The notes: generated from the letters alone by a model not told the origin. Positions 1 through 7,170 are shown, counted from the stretch's first letter. The stretch: 13,839 nt of DNA from Spirochaetota bacterium (GCA_029265255.1 JAJUJQ010000023.1:1-13839), one strand, 5' to 3'. A program made the numbers and translations.

Positions 1-426
1 AAAGACGTTGTGCGATATCTCTGCGTTCACGCGCGAAGAAATGACTCCGCCCGCAAGAATAAGAAGAGGCGCGGATGCACAGCCGAGGATCGAGCCCATG
101 ACGACGATCTGCGTCGAAGTGCGCTTCGATTCTTCAAAATTACCGCCCCCGTTGAGCTGCCCTATGATGGCCATGGCGGCGACGCTCAGCCCCTGCGCCA
201 GGGCCATGGCCATGTTGATCACAGGCTCGCTGAAGGTCACCGAGCTCGCCACGAGGGTCCCCGCGATGTTGTTGACGAAGAGCCCGTCCATGAGGGGCAT
301 GAGCGCTTGCACCACGCCGAGCATCAGAGTCGGGGCGGCGAGAAAAGCGAGTGTGGGAGGAATCGGTCCCTGTAAGATAACGTTGCGTCGTTGTTCAGTC
401 GACTGATGCGAAAACATTGAATGCAT
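1..426 (-). CDS. MATE-family multidrug/cation antiporter, N-terminal part (cut by window edge)
   Basis: This is the first 142 codons of an inner-membrane exporter that would move drugs or organic cations outward in exchange for Na+ or H+. The reverse-strand reading gives QGPIPPTLAFLAAPTLMLGV followed by the segment LMPLMDGLFVNNIAGTLVAS, then GLSVAAMAIIGQLNGGG. This is the usual first-two-helix layout of MatE proteins: an early Pro in helix 1, a D-x-x-FV pair after it, and a Q-(L/x)-x-G-x-G turn after helix 2. The C-terminal two thirds lie before position 1. Two in-frame ATGs are possible (426 and 417) and neither has a convincing ribosome site, so the exact start is uncertain. It is divergent from the GntR regulator across a 168-bp gap, so shared control is possible but not shown. 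MATE membership is fairly sure; the substrate is unknown. Confidence 0.8.
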   Translation of the reverse strand, partial: MHSMFSHQSTEQRRNVILQGPIPPTLAFLAAPTLMLGVVQALMPLMDGLFVNNIAGTLVASSVTFSEPVINMAMALAQGLSVAAMAIIGQLNGGGNFEESKRTSTQIVVMGSILGCASAPLLILAGGVISSRVNAEISHNVF

Positions 427-529
427 AAAGTTGTTGTTTAAGGTGTATTCTTTTTTTGAGAACAAATCAAGACATTCTACGCAGAATATTGCGCCGTGGT
501 CCGGGGCACACAAGATAAATAGATGATAG

Positions 530-546
530 ATATCAGTTGCTGATAT
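530..546. promoter_or_regulatory. 17-bp perfect palindrome, candidate operator of the GntR/FCD regulator
   Basis: ATATCAG-TTG-CTGATAT lies 49 bp upstream of the regulator start, between it and the divergent MATE gene. Autoregulation through a site of this kind is common for GntR/FCD proteins. The ATATC/GATAT half-sites recur in the two palindromes in front of dctP (4922-4944), which supports one regulator acting at both places. No clear -10/-35 pair was found here, so the position relative to the promoter is unknown. Confidence 0.45.
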
Positions 547-560
547 TCTTGATTTCAATA

Positions 561-578
561 CAGGATTGCAGTATCCTG
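561..578. repeat. Inverted repeat just upstream of the regulator ribosome site
   Basis: CAGGAT and ATCCTG flank a 6-bp spacer, and the right arm ends 6 bp before the AGGAG ribosome site at 585-589. It could act as a second operator or as a short leader hairpin limiting translation of the regulator. The sequence alone does not separate these possibilities, and a chance occurrence is not excluded. Confidence 0.3.
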
Positions 579-594
579 CGTGAGAGGAGCTGGT

Positions 595-1287
595 ATGAAA
601 GAAGAATCCGACACCATCGTCATAGAGAAGCGGAGTCTGGCCGAGCAAGTCTATGTATACCTCTGCAATTCGATCAGCAACGGCAAACTGAAGTATGGCG
701 ACACGATCAACACCAAGCGCCTCGCGGAAGAGCTCCAGATCAGCATGATGCCCGTCCGAGAGGCGCTGAAGAGGCTCGAAATGGAAGGGGTCGTGGAGAT
801 AAAACCCCGGTCCATGTGCCTCCTGCGGACCCCCACCCAAAAGGAGATCATGGACGCGATCGCCGCGCGGGAGATGTTTGAAATATACAGTGTAAGATCA
901 ATCTATGCATCCATCGAAAGTGAACGGCTCGATATCCTGCGCGAGATCATCGGCAAGATGAAAGAGGCCATCGCCGAAGAGCCCGTCAACTTAAAAAAAT
1001 ACATCAAATACGACTGGCAGTTCCACAAGGACCTCTGCAGCCTTGCGGGAAACCAATTCGTGGACAAATTCTACAAAGAGCTGAACATCCGTCTCAACAT
1101 GGATTACATGTACGATATCGGAATCACCCCGAATGTCTCACAGACCTTTAAGGATCACATAGATCTGGTGGAGGCCCTCGCGGCCCATTCCGCGGCGGCC
1201 GTCGACATTATCGAGAGGCACCTGCGCATCAGTAGGCAGAACATCCTGAGCGGCCGTTTCTTCGCCATTCAGGGTGCCGCAAGCTGA
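595..1287 (+). CDS. GntR-family transcriptional regulator, FCD (FadR-type) subfamily
   Basis: A 230-residue DNA-binding repressor/activator that likely senses an organic or sugar acid. Residues 14-70 form the winged helix-turn-helix, with core TKRLAEELQISMMPVREALK and a wing EGVVEIKPR. Residues 80-220 are the all-helical FCD ligand domain. Its usual metal-binding set is visible as D140 and H144 (YDWQFH), H188 (KDHID) and H209 (IERHL), so a metal-assisted carboxylate ligand is expected. I chose ATG 595 because AGGAG sits 5 bases upstream; an in-frame GTG at 580 lacks such a site. The gene converges on the SDR gene (34 bp between ends) and is the only regulator beside the TRAP/epimerase/dehydrogenase cluster, whose control region carries similar ATATC palindromes. 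The family is certain; the effector and target are inferred. Confidence 0.93.
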   Translation: MKEESDTIVIEKRSLAEQVYVYLCNSISNGKLKYGDTINTKRLAEELQISMMPVREALKRLEMEGVVEIKPRSMCLLRTPTQKEIMDAIAAREMFEIYSVRSIYASIESERLDILREIIGKMKEAIAEEPVNLKKYIKYDWQFHKDLCSLAGNQFVDKFYKELNIRLNMDYMYDIGITPNVSQTFKDHIDLVEALAAHSAAAVDIIERHLRISRQNILSGRFFAIQGAAS

Positions 1288-1321
1288 GCAAGGGCTGAGT
1301 GCGCGCACGTGGTGTCGCCCA

Positions 1322-2062
1322 TCAATCCATCAGTTGTCCGCCGTTCACGTTCAGAATTTCACCCGTAATAAACGAGGACCTCTCCGAGGCAAGAAAGAGG
1401 GCTGCCTGTGCGACTTCTTCCGGCTTGCCCATCCTTTTGAGGGGGATCGCGGCGATGACTTCCTGCCTTTTCTCCTCAGACCAGTCGGCGCTCATGTCTG
1501 TTTCGATGGCGTGGGGCGCAACCGCGTTGACGCGGATGCCGTACTCGGCGAGCTGGCGTGCGAGCGATTTTGTCAGCGTATTGATCGCCCCCTTGGACGT
1601 GCCATACACGGGCGCCGCCGTGATGTCACCCATTTTCCCCGCAATGGACGTGATGTTGATGATGGTTCCCGAACGCTGGCGGATCATGAAGGGCACGACC
1701 GCCTTACAGAAATAGAAGTTGCCGTTGACGTTCACATCCATCACCTGCAGCCATTGCTCCCTGCTCAGGTCGAGCACTGTGCCCCGAGCGATGATGCCCG
1801 CATTGTTGACGAGGATATCGATGCGCCCTCTCGCTTCAGCTACTGCCTCCACGGCGTTGTGCACCGCGTTGAAATCCGTGATGTCGAGCGGACAGGCGAT
1901 CACGTCGTCGTACTGGCTTTTCAGCGACTGTGCGGCTTTCTCGGCGCCGTTCCGATCTACCAGCACGACACAGGCCCCTTCGCGGGCGAAGAGCCTTGCG
2001 ATTTCAAAGCCGATACCTCTTGCAGCGCCGGTAATGATGGCCACTTTGTTTTGTAGTTCCAT
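1322..2062 (-). CDS. Short-chain dehydrogenase/reductase (SDR), FabG/KduD-like
   Basis: A 246-residue classical SDR that oxidises or reduces a hydroxyl/keto group with a nicotinamide cofactor in the cytoplasm. Visible motifs are the glycine-rich TGAARGIG (11-18), D36 at the end of strand 2 (favours NAD over NADP), NNAG (86-89), N112, S139 and the catalytic Y153-x3-K157. The C-terminal part ends in the usual GEILNVNGG. Length is normal. The start has GAGGAG 3-4 bases upstream. It is the last gene of the dctPQM operon, 15 bp after dctM, so its substrate is probably what the TRAP system imports or a derivative: a sugar acid, polyol or hydroxyacid. A role in fatty-acid synthesis is unlikely from context. 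Fold and mechanism are sure; the substrate is unknown. Confidence 0.93.
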   Translation of the reverse strand: MELQNKVAIITGAARGIGFEIARLFAREGACVVLVDRNGAEKAAQSLKSQYDDVIACPLDITDFNAVHNAVEAVAEARGRIDILVNNAGIIARGTVLDLSREQWLQVMDVNVNGNFYFCKAVVPFMIRQRSGTIINITSIAGKMGDITAAPVYGTSKGAINTLTKSLARQLAEYGIRVNAVAPHAIETDMSADWSEEKRQEVIAAIPLKRMGKPEEVAQAALFLASERSSFITGEILNVNGGQLMD

Positions 2063-2077
2063 GTGCTCCTCACATTC

Positions 2078-3352
2078 TTAGAAAAGTAAATTGGGGAGTG
2101 CGAGTACAAGGTCAGGGAAGAAGACCAACACAGCGACAGAGAGCACTGTCGCCCAAAACCAAGGCCACATATCTTTGATATAATCAGAAATGGGCACATT
2201 GAGCACCGTACACACCGCACTCATGGCCAACCCCACAGGCGGCGTCATATTCCCCATAGTGATGATGGTGCAGAAGAGAATCCCGAAGTGCACGGGATCC
2301 CATCCCACCTTCATGGCCAGAGGCAGAAAGATGGGCGTAAAGAGTAGGATGATCACGGACCCGTCGATGAACATGCCGAGAATGACAAGAGTGATGAGTA
2401 TGACAAACATGACGACATAACGGTTGGTTGAAAAGCCAAGGATTGTGGTGGAAATGAGATCCGGAACTCTCTCAAATGGAATCCCATATCCGAAAATACC
2501 GGAGAGCGCGATGATGAACATGATGCCCCCTACATCTACCACACTGTCCGCAAATGTTTGAATGATCTTTTTTATGGTGAGTTCCCGGTAGGCAAATATG
2601 CCGACAAGAATCGCATAGATGCACGCGAACGCACCTACTTCTGAGGGGGTAAATATGCCGATTCTCAATCCTATAAGTAGGAGTACGGGAAAGAGCAGGG
2701 CCCAGATATTTTCTATAATCGCCTGCATGCATTCTCGGAATGATGCCCGGGCACGTTCGGCTTTGTAACCTTCACGGGTTGAAATGATCCATACCACCAC
2801 CATATATACCGCGGTGAGAATGATCCCTACCAATAATCCTGCGGCAAAAAGCTTTCCAATGGAGACTTCTCCTGTGACCCCGTAGAGAATGATGCCAACG
2901 CCAGGAGGAATCGTGGCGGTGATGAGTCCTGTCCACGCCGTACAGTTTGCGGTAAAGCCAGGAGAATATCCTTTTTTAATCATGGTAGGGCAAAGAATAC
3001 GTGCCTCCATCGCCGCATCTGCGATGGCCGAGCCAGATACGCCACCCATGAGGGTAGAGAGGATAACATTGACCTGTGCAAGACCTCCTCGCATGTGTCC
3101 CGTGAGCACTGAAGAGAGCTTGATGAGCCTGCTGGTGATGCCAGAGGCATTCATGAGATTGCCCGCAAGGATGAATAATGGTACCGAAAGCAATGAAAAA
3201 TTCTGCGTCTGCGATATCGGCAACTGGGCAATTATCGTCATGGGCAACTCTGGATGTTGAAGAAAGAAAGCAAAACCAGAGATACCGATTGCATACGCGA
3301 TGGGCATTCCAATGGCAAGAAATAGTATCAACAAAATCGCGACAATGAACAT
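2078..3352 (-). CDS. dctM: TRAP transporter large membrane subunit (DctM family)
   Basis: A 424-residue inner-membrane protein, the ion-coupled translocation subunit of a tripartite ATP-independent periplasmic transporter. It is hydrophobic throughout with about twelve membrane segments. Family hallmarks are PLFILAGNLMNASGI (57-71), the loop MGGVSGSAIADAAMEA, a PPGVGIILYG stretch, and near the C-terminus FIDGSVIILLFTPIFLPLA followed by GNMTPPVG. The start codon lies one base after the dctQ stop, so translation is probably coupled. It works with DctQ and the binding protein encoded upstream, driven by a Na+ or H+ gradient, to import a carboxylate-bearing solute. Base composition of this gene and dctQ is visibly more AT-rich than dctP or the SDR gene. 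Confidence 0.96.
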   Translation of the reverse strand: MFIVAILLILFLAIGMPIAYAIGISGFAFFLQHPELPMTIIAQLPISQTQNFSLLSVPLFILAGNLMNASGITSRLIKLSSVLTGHMRGGLAQVNVILSTLMGGVSGSAIADAAMEARILCPTMIKKGYSPGFTANCTAWTGLITATIPPGVGIILYGVTGEVSIGKLFAAGLLVGIILTAVYMVVVWIISTREGYKAERARASFRECMQAIIENIWALLFPVLLLIGLRIGIFTPSEVGAFACIYAILVGIFAYRELTIKKIIQTFADSVVDVGGIMFIIALSGIFGYGIPFERVPDLISTTILGFSTNRYVVMFVILITLVILGMFIDGSVIILLFTPIFLPLAMKVGWDPVHFGILFCTIITMGNMTPPVGLAMSAVCTVLNVPISDYIKDMWPWFWATVLSVAVLVFFPDLVLALPNLLF

Positions 3353-3353
3353 A

Positions 3354-3824
3354 TCAGTGTTTTTCCCCTTTATAGAGATTTCTAACCTTGAGAACGATAG
3401 TGATCATCTGCAGCAGGCTTCCTATAGGAATACTCACGATGACCCACGAATAGCTGAAACCTGGGATACCCTGGAATACCCTTTTATGAGAGAAAATGGT
3501 CAGTTTAATTCCGTAGTAGAACAGAAAAAGTAGAAAAATGAAAATGATGACATAGACAGCGATTGCGACGATCTTGCGAATATTTTGCGGTAGGCGGCTT
3601 GTGAGCAAGTCTATGTTTACGAGCTTATCGCCCCTCATTGCGGCATCCGCGCTGAGAAACACACCCCAGGCAAAAAGAAAGAGCGACATGTCCTGCGACC
3701 AATTCAGTGGATGCCGCAGTGCTCTTCCAATGGCGCCTGAGAATATGAGCAAGAGCGAAATGCCAAAGCATGCTGCCGAAATCGTAACCTCAGCTTTTCC
3801 TAGAAATTGGTAAAATTTTTTCAT
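3354..3824 (-). CDS. dctQ: TRAP transporter small membrane subunit (DctQ family)
   Basis: A 156-residue four-helix inner-membrane protein, the small partner of DctM. The central segment NWSQDMSLFLFAWGVFLSAD followed by AAMRGDKLVNIDLLTSRLP is the family signature (a W-x-(E/Q)-(E/D) helix, then A-x-R-x-x-x-H/L-x-x-ID). Four membrane segments fall near residues 12-32, 45-62, 84-106 and 122-145. Length is typical. AGGGG is placed 8 bases before ATG 3824. The gene is separated from dctP by 74 bp holding a GC-rich hairpin, and overlaps the translation-coupling zone of dctM. It does not bind substrate itself, so it adds nothing on specificity. Confidence 0.94.
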   Translation of the reverse strand: MKKFYQFLGKAEVTISAACFGISLLLIFSGAIGRALRHPLNWSQDMSLFLFAWGVFLSADAAMRGDKLVNIDLLTSRLPQNIRKIVAIAVYVIIFIFLLFLFYYGIKLTIFSHKRVFQGIPGFSYSWVIVSIPIGSLLQMITIVLKVRNLYKGEKH

Positions 3825-3862
3825 ATGAACTACCCCTGCAGTGTGCTTGAAACCAAAAGGAA

Positions 3863-3890
3863 AGGCGACGCCGCGGACCTGGCGCCGCCT
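3863..3890 (-). terminator. GC-rich hairpin between dctP and dctQ, probable attenuator or 3'-end stabiliser
   Basis: Positions 3863-3872 pair with 3881-3890 (10 pairs, one A-C mismatch, 8-base loop). On the transcribed strand the stem is followed by TTTCCTTTTGG, a weak U-rich tail. Such structures after the binding-protein gene are common in TRAP and ABC operons. They make the soluble receptor more abundant than the membrane subunits, by partial termination or by protecting the 3' end. Complete termination is unlikely, because no promoter is evident in front of dctQ. Confidence 0.5.
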
Positions 3891-3898
3891 GGATACGA

Positions 3899-4897
3899 TT
3901 ATTTTTTCTTGCCGAGTTCCTTGTACACCTGATCGCGCACTGCAAGCAAGTTGAGTTTTTGATATGCTTTTTCGCCTGCGGCCTTGAAGGCGGCCATGTC
4001 GATTTCGCTTGCGGGAATGATGGTCATGCCCGCGGCTTTCAATACATTGAGGTTCTTCGGATCGATCTCATTGAGGTAGCGCCTAGAGACTTCGAGCCCC
4101 GCCTTGTTGCACTCTTCCTCGAGAATTTTCTGGTACTCCACGGGCAGCGAGTTGAACCACTTGCTCGATACGACCTCGAAGTTGATGAGAAGGATGTGCT
4201 TTGTCTCGCAGGCATATTTCGTCACTTCCTGGAACTTGCCGCTCGCGGTCGCGGTGAATGACAGCTCGACGCCGTCGATGGCCTTTGTCTGAAGCCCGGA
4301 ATACATGTCGCCGTAGGCCATTGCGACCGGCGTGGCCCCGATGGCGCGGATAGATTCCTGCCAGATCGGCGCAGGCGGCGTCCTGATGCGGAGCCCCGAG
4401 AGGTCAGAAGGCTTACGAATAGGCTTGTTCGTGATCATCTGGCGGAATCCCTGGACCCACATGAATGAAAGAATCTTGAACCCCTGCGTGCGCTCAAGCT
4501 CTGCCTTCCATGCGGCGACCGACGAGAGGGTATTCAGTTTTTCGACTTCCTCGAGGCTGTCAACAAAGTAGGGGCCATTCATGACCGCGATCGCAGGGAC
4601 ATACTGGCCGAGTCTCGCCGCGTCGGTATTCTGCCCTACGTTCGCGCCCTGGCGGATCTGCTCGAGGATGTCCTCTTCGACGCCCAGTTGGGCGCTTGGA
4701 AAGACCTCGATTTTCAGATTCCCGTTCGTCCTCGCCGACACCGCCTCCGCCCACTTTAGAAATGCCTCGTGGTAGGGATCCTGCGTTGTCAGCACATGGT
4801 TGAATTTGAGCACATATTTTTTCTCTGTCTGTGCGGAGACGAACAGAACACCGGCGATGAGGAAGAACACCACAAAGAACACGAATTTTCTTTTCAT
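3899..4897 (-). CDS. dctP: TRAP transporter periplasmic substrate-binding protein (DctP family)
   Basis: A 332-residue secreted receptor that captures the solute and hands it to DctQM. Residues 1-22 are a signal peptide (MKRK, a long hydrophobic core, then VSA-Q as cleavage site); there is no lipobox Cys. The mature part shows the family order: LKFNHVLTTQDPYHEAFLKW (strand 1 and helix 1), EVFPSAQLG, FRQMITNKPIRKPSDLSGLR, IRTPPAPIWQ and GATPVAMAYGDMYSGLQTKA. R172 in LRIRTPP matches the conserved Arg that pairs with the substrate carboxylate in the family, and R152 is a second candidate. AAGGAGG stands 6 bases before the ATG. First gene of the operon, behind a strong sigma-70 promoter. An anionic solute is expected; which one cannot be told. 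Confidence 0.96.
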   Translation of the reverse strand: MKRKFVFFVVFFLIAGVLFVSAQTEKKYVLKFNHVLTTQDPYHEAFLKWAEAVSARTNGNLKIEVFPSAQLGVEEDILEQIRQGANVGQNTDAARLGQYVPAIAVMNGPYFVDSLEEVEKLNTLSSVAAWKAELERTQGFKILSFMWVQGFRQMITNKPIRKPSDLSGLRIRTPPAPIWQESIRAIGATPVAMAYGDMYSGLQTKAIDGVELSFTATASGKFQEVTKYACETKHILLINFEVVSSKWFNSLPVEYQKILEEECNKAGLEVSRRYLNEIDPKNLNVLKAAGMTIIPASEIDMAAFKAAGEKAYQKLNLLAVRDQVYKELGKKK

Positions 4898-4921
4898 TCT
4901 AAGCCTCCTTGAAGCTTGCTA

Positions 4922-4944
4922 ATATCTAAGATATATGATATCAT
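4922..4944. promoter_or_regulatory. Two adjacent palindromes in the dctP/epimerase divergent region, candidate operators
   Basis: ATATCT-A-AGATAT (4922-4934) is directly followed by ATGATATCAT (4935-4944). The second contains the -10 hexamer of the dctP promoter; the first lies over the predicted transcript start. A repressor bound here would block dctPQM-SDR and could also control the opposite epimerase-dehydrogenase pair. The GntR/FCD protein at 595-1287 is the natural candidate because its own leader carries ATATCAG-TTG-CTGATAT. Arm spacing differs between sites, so this remains an inference. Confidence 0.5.
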
Positions 4945-4962
4945 TGATTGAGAGGTTGTCAA
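4935..4962 (-). promoter_or_regulatory. Sigma-70 promoter of the dctPQM-SDR operon
   Basis: On the minus strand TTGACA (4962-4957, consensus) is followed after 16 bases by TATCAT (4940-4935, 5 of 6). The transcript would start near 4928, giving a leader of about 30 bases with the AAGGAGG site. The -10 element is embedded in a palindrome. On the plus strand the same palindrome reads TATGAT (4934-4939), with a weak TTGAAG 19 bases upstream, a possible but poor promoter for the epimerase. Confidence 0.65.
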
Positions 4963-4970
4963 GATAAAAA

Positions 4971-5870
4971 ATGATCGAGATTCAGGATCACCAGCGCTGT
5001 GCGCTGCCAGACAATGTAAGTGTCGAAGCAGGAAGGGGAGGGCTTCCGCTCATGCGTGTGCGGAACAGCCATGCGACGTGCTCGATCTTTGTCTACGGGG
5101 CGCACGTCGTGAGCTTCACTCCTCGAGGGGAAAAGGACGTGTTGTGGTTGAGCCCCTACAGCCTTTTCCGGGAAGGTTGCCCCATTCGCGGAGGAATCCC
5201 CATCTGTTTTCCTTGGTTCGGCAAGCGCGAGGGGCGGGAGGACCTCCCCTTGCACGGTTTTGTCCGGACACGGATATGGGACATAGCGTCGGCGGAAAAC
5301 CTTGCCGACGGGCGGACAACCATCGTTTTTTCTTTAGAGAGCACGGACCCGCCCGCAGAAGCCTGGCCGTATCATTTTAGACTGGAACTCTCTGTCACTC
5401 TCGGAGAGGTCTTGGAGATGGCCCTCAGCATCCAAAACCTCGAGGACATGCCGGTCACCTGTGAAGATGGATTTCACACCTATTTTAGGGTAGAAGACCC
5501 CGGGCGGTGTGAGGTGGCGGGACTGAACGAGGTAGAATATATAGACAGAATAAAAGGAGACGTGCGGACGATGCAGGTTGGGCCTGCTCGCTTTGAAGGC
5601 GAGATGGTGCACGCCTTCATGCATGTTCCGCCGGTTCTGGAGCTCGCGGATTTTCTGGGGCAGCGGAGGATACGCATCGAGCAGCAGCATATGGGCTCGA
5701 CGCTCTTGTGGAGTCCTGGAGCACAGGCCGGCGCCGCGAATCCTGAAATACGGGAAGCGTGGAATCAGTTCGTCTGTGTGGAGTCCGCCAATTGCCTAGA
5801 CTCCAGGCTTACAATCCCCGCGCGGGGATTGCACCGCAGCCTGCTGAGATTGGGGCTAGTAGATATCTAA
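4971..5870 (+). CDS. Aldose 1-epimerase family protein, D-hexose-6-phosphate mutarotase (YeaD)-like
   Basis: A 299-residue cytoplasmic beta-sandwich enzyme predicted to interconvert alpha and beta anomers of a sugar or sugar phosphate. The YeaD-type hallmarks are present: GGIPICFPWFG (74-84), LPLHGFVR (92-99, catalytic-type His95), FHTYF (H169 at 168-172) and the late VESAN with E271 as the expected general base. Length is normal. Only a weak GAGAGG lies about 15 bases upstream of ATG 4971, suggesting low translation. It is divergent from dctP and is followed 73 bp later by the Ldh2-family gene, likely one transcript. In this setting it probably serves a sugar or uronate-like pathway. Family is sure; whether the substrate is phosphorylated is not. 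Confidence 0.88.
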   Translation: MIEIQDHQRCALPDNVSVEAGRGGLPLMRVRNSHATCSIFVYGAHVVSFTPRGEKDVLWLSPYSLFREGCPIRGGIPICFPWFGKREGREDLPLHGFVRTRIWDIASAENLADGRTTIVFSLESTDPPAEAWPYHFRLELSVTLGEVLEMALSIQNLEDMPVTCEDGFHTYFRVEDPGRCEVAGLNEVEYIDRIKGDVRTMQVGPARFEGEMVHAFMHVPPVLELADFLGQRRIRIEQQHMGSTLLWSPGAQAGAANPEIREAWNQFVCVESANCLDSRLTIPARGLHRSLLRLGLVDI

Positions 5871-5943
5871 AAGGAAGCCAGCGTTGCTGATTCAACGTGG
5901 TTTATACATCGGCGCACGGTTGACTTTGGAGAGGAGTCGTGAG

Positions 5944-7047
5944 ATGAGCCTTACAATGAGGATCGAAAGAGAGAAGCTCGAGCAGTTTTGCGCTGCGGTA
6001 TTTATGAAACTCGGCCTGTCCGCGGACGAGGCGCAGGATTCGGCCGAAATTTTGGTCGCCGCGGATGCGCGCGGCATCGAGAGCCACGGGGTAGGGCGTC
6101 TCTGGCGGTACAAGAATGGGCTCCAGCGGGGAATCATGACAGGAGGTATCCAGGCCACGGTGCTGCGCGAAACGCCGCTTTCGTTGGTCCTCGACGCGAA
6201 CGGCGCCATGGGCTTAAGCCTCAGCAAGCACACCATGGCGCGCGTCATCGAAAAGGCAAAGGGGAGCGGCGCGGCATTTTCCTCGGTGCGCAACTCCAAT
6301 CACTTCGGCATTGCGGGATATTATTCGGAGATGGCAGCCAGGCAGGACATGATAGGAGTCTGTATGACCAACACGGCCGCGCTCGGCGTTCCGACCTTTG
6401 CGCGCAAGGCGATGTTCGGCACAAACCCCATCGCCTTTTCCATCCCTGCGCACGACGGGCGGATGTTCACGCTCGATATGGCGACCACCGTGGTCACGAG
6501 GGGCAAGATCGAGGTCTACGACCGTGAACAGAAGCCGCTGCCGGCTGGATGGGCTGTCGACGCCAAGGGCGTGGGCACCACTGATGCGCACCGCCTCCTC
6601 GAAGACATGCTCTATCAGCGCGGCGGCGGGATTCTGCCGCTGGGCGGCGAGGGCGAACTATTCAGCGGGTACAAGGGCTATGGGCTCGCGGAGGTCGTCG
6701 ACATCATGACGGCGATCTTGAGTGGCGGCGTGTTTGGCCAGTCGGTTGTAGACAGCCAGGCCACATCGGCGCGCGTCTGCCACTTTTTTGGCGCGATCCG
6801 CCTCGACCTGTTCCGCGACCCGGAGGACATCAAGTCCGACATGGACCGCCTCTTAAACGAGCTCGAGCATGCCGAGCCCGCCGAAGGCTGCGCGCGGGTT
6901 TACTACGCGGGCCTTAAAGAGCACGAAGCAGAAGCTGAAAGCGCGCGCCTCGGGGTACCCTTGAGCGAAAAGGTAGCGGATCAGCTGAAGAGGATAGGGG
7001 AAGAGCTGGGCGTGCCCCTTCCCCCTCCGCTGCGTGCAGCCCCATGA
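5944..7047 (+). CDS. Malate/L-lactate dehydrogenase family (Ldh2, YiaK/AllD/ComC-type) oxidoreductase
   Basis: A 367-residue NAD(P)-dependent oxidoreductase of the non-Rossmann Ldh_2 family, whose members include 2,3-diketogulonate reductase, ureidoglycolate dehydrogenase, sulfolactate dehydrogenase and imine reductases. They act on 2-hydroxy or 2-keto acids. Landmarks are DARGIESHGVGR (41-52, conserved S47-H48), NSNHFG (117-122, conserved His120), GTNPIAF (159-165), DMATT (178-182) and SGYKGYGL (241-248). I chose ATG 5944 because GGAGAGGAG ends 7 bases before it. The open frame runs back to a TTG at 5884, but that part lacks any ribosome site and family similarity. It follows the epimerase on the same strand. 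With the SDR on the other side it gives the cluster two separate dehydrogenases for hydroxyacids. The specific substrate is not readable. Confidence 0.9.
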   Translation: MSLTMRIEREKLEQFCAAVFMKLGLSADEAQDSAEILVAADARGIESHGVGRLWRYKNGLQRGIMTGGIQATVLRETPLSLVLDANGAMGLSLSKHTMARVIEKAKGSGAAFSSVRNSNHFGIAGYYSEMAARQDMIGVCMTNTAALGVPTFARKAMFGTNPIAFSIPAHDGRMFTLDMATTVVTRGKIEVYDREQKPLPAGWAVDAKGVGTTDAHRLLEDMLYQRGGGILPLGGEGELFSGYKGYGLAEVVDIMTAILSGGVFGQSVVDSQATSARVCHFFGAIRLDLFRDPEDIKSDMDRLLNELEHAEPAEGCARVYYAGLKEHEAEAESARLGVPLSEKVADQLKRIGEELGVPLPPPLRAAP

Positions 7048-7137
7048 GCGGATGAGCGCCCGGGGTCACTTTTCAGCATCCTTCGTGTTTTCATAAGAAA
7101 GAGCAAGAAAGAACGAACTGCGGCGCTGGCACGCCCC

Positions 7138-7170
7138 AGCTGCGGCCTATGGATAACACCGGCCGCAGCT
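7138..7170. terminator. Perfect 10-bp inverted repeat between convergent genes, possible bidirectional terminator
   Basis: AGCTGCGGCC (7138-7147) pairs exactly with GGCCGCAGCT (7161-7170) around a 13-base loop. It sits in the 165-bp gap where the Ldh2-family gene (plus) and the peroxiredoxin gene (minus) meet. No T-run follows on either strand, so it is not a textbook intrinsic terminator; a 3'-stabilising hairpin or Rho-assisted stop is equally possible. A smaller GCTGG/CCAGC stem overlaps its left arm. Confidence 0.45.

Noticed and set aside
8..406. Plus-strand open frames of about 120-130 codons at the left end.
   Set aside because: They are antisense to the MATE gene, whose reverse-strand translation is a coherent membrane protein.
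474..487. ATTCT-ACGC-AGAAT inverted repeat upstream of the MATE gene.
   Set aside because: Only 5-bp arms in AT-rich sequence with no promoter elements clearly related to it.
1299..1308. GTGCGCGCAC palindrome between the convergent regulator and SDR genes.
   Set aside because: Too short, without a loop or T-run; not a credible terminator.
1274..2056. 260-codon plus-strand frame opposite the SDR gene.
   Set aside because: Shadow of a clear SDR with all catalytic motifs on the minus strand; no ribosome site or recognisable domain.
5884..5943. Longer reading of the Ldh2-family protein from a TTG at 5884.
   Set aside because: No ribosome site there, no family similarity in the extra 20 residues, and an ideal GGAGAGGAG-N7-ATG at 5944.
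7127..7142. Plus-strand TGGCAC near 7127 as another sigma-54 promoter.
   Set aside because: No TTGC element at the required distance, and no gene starts downstream on that strand.
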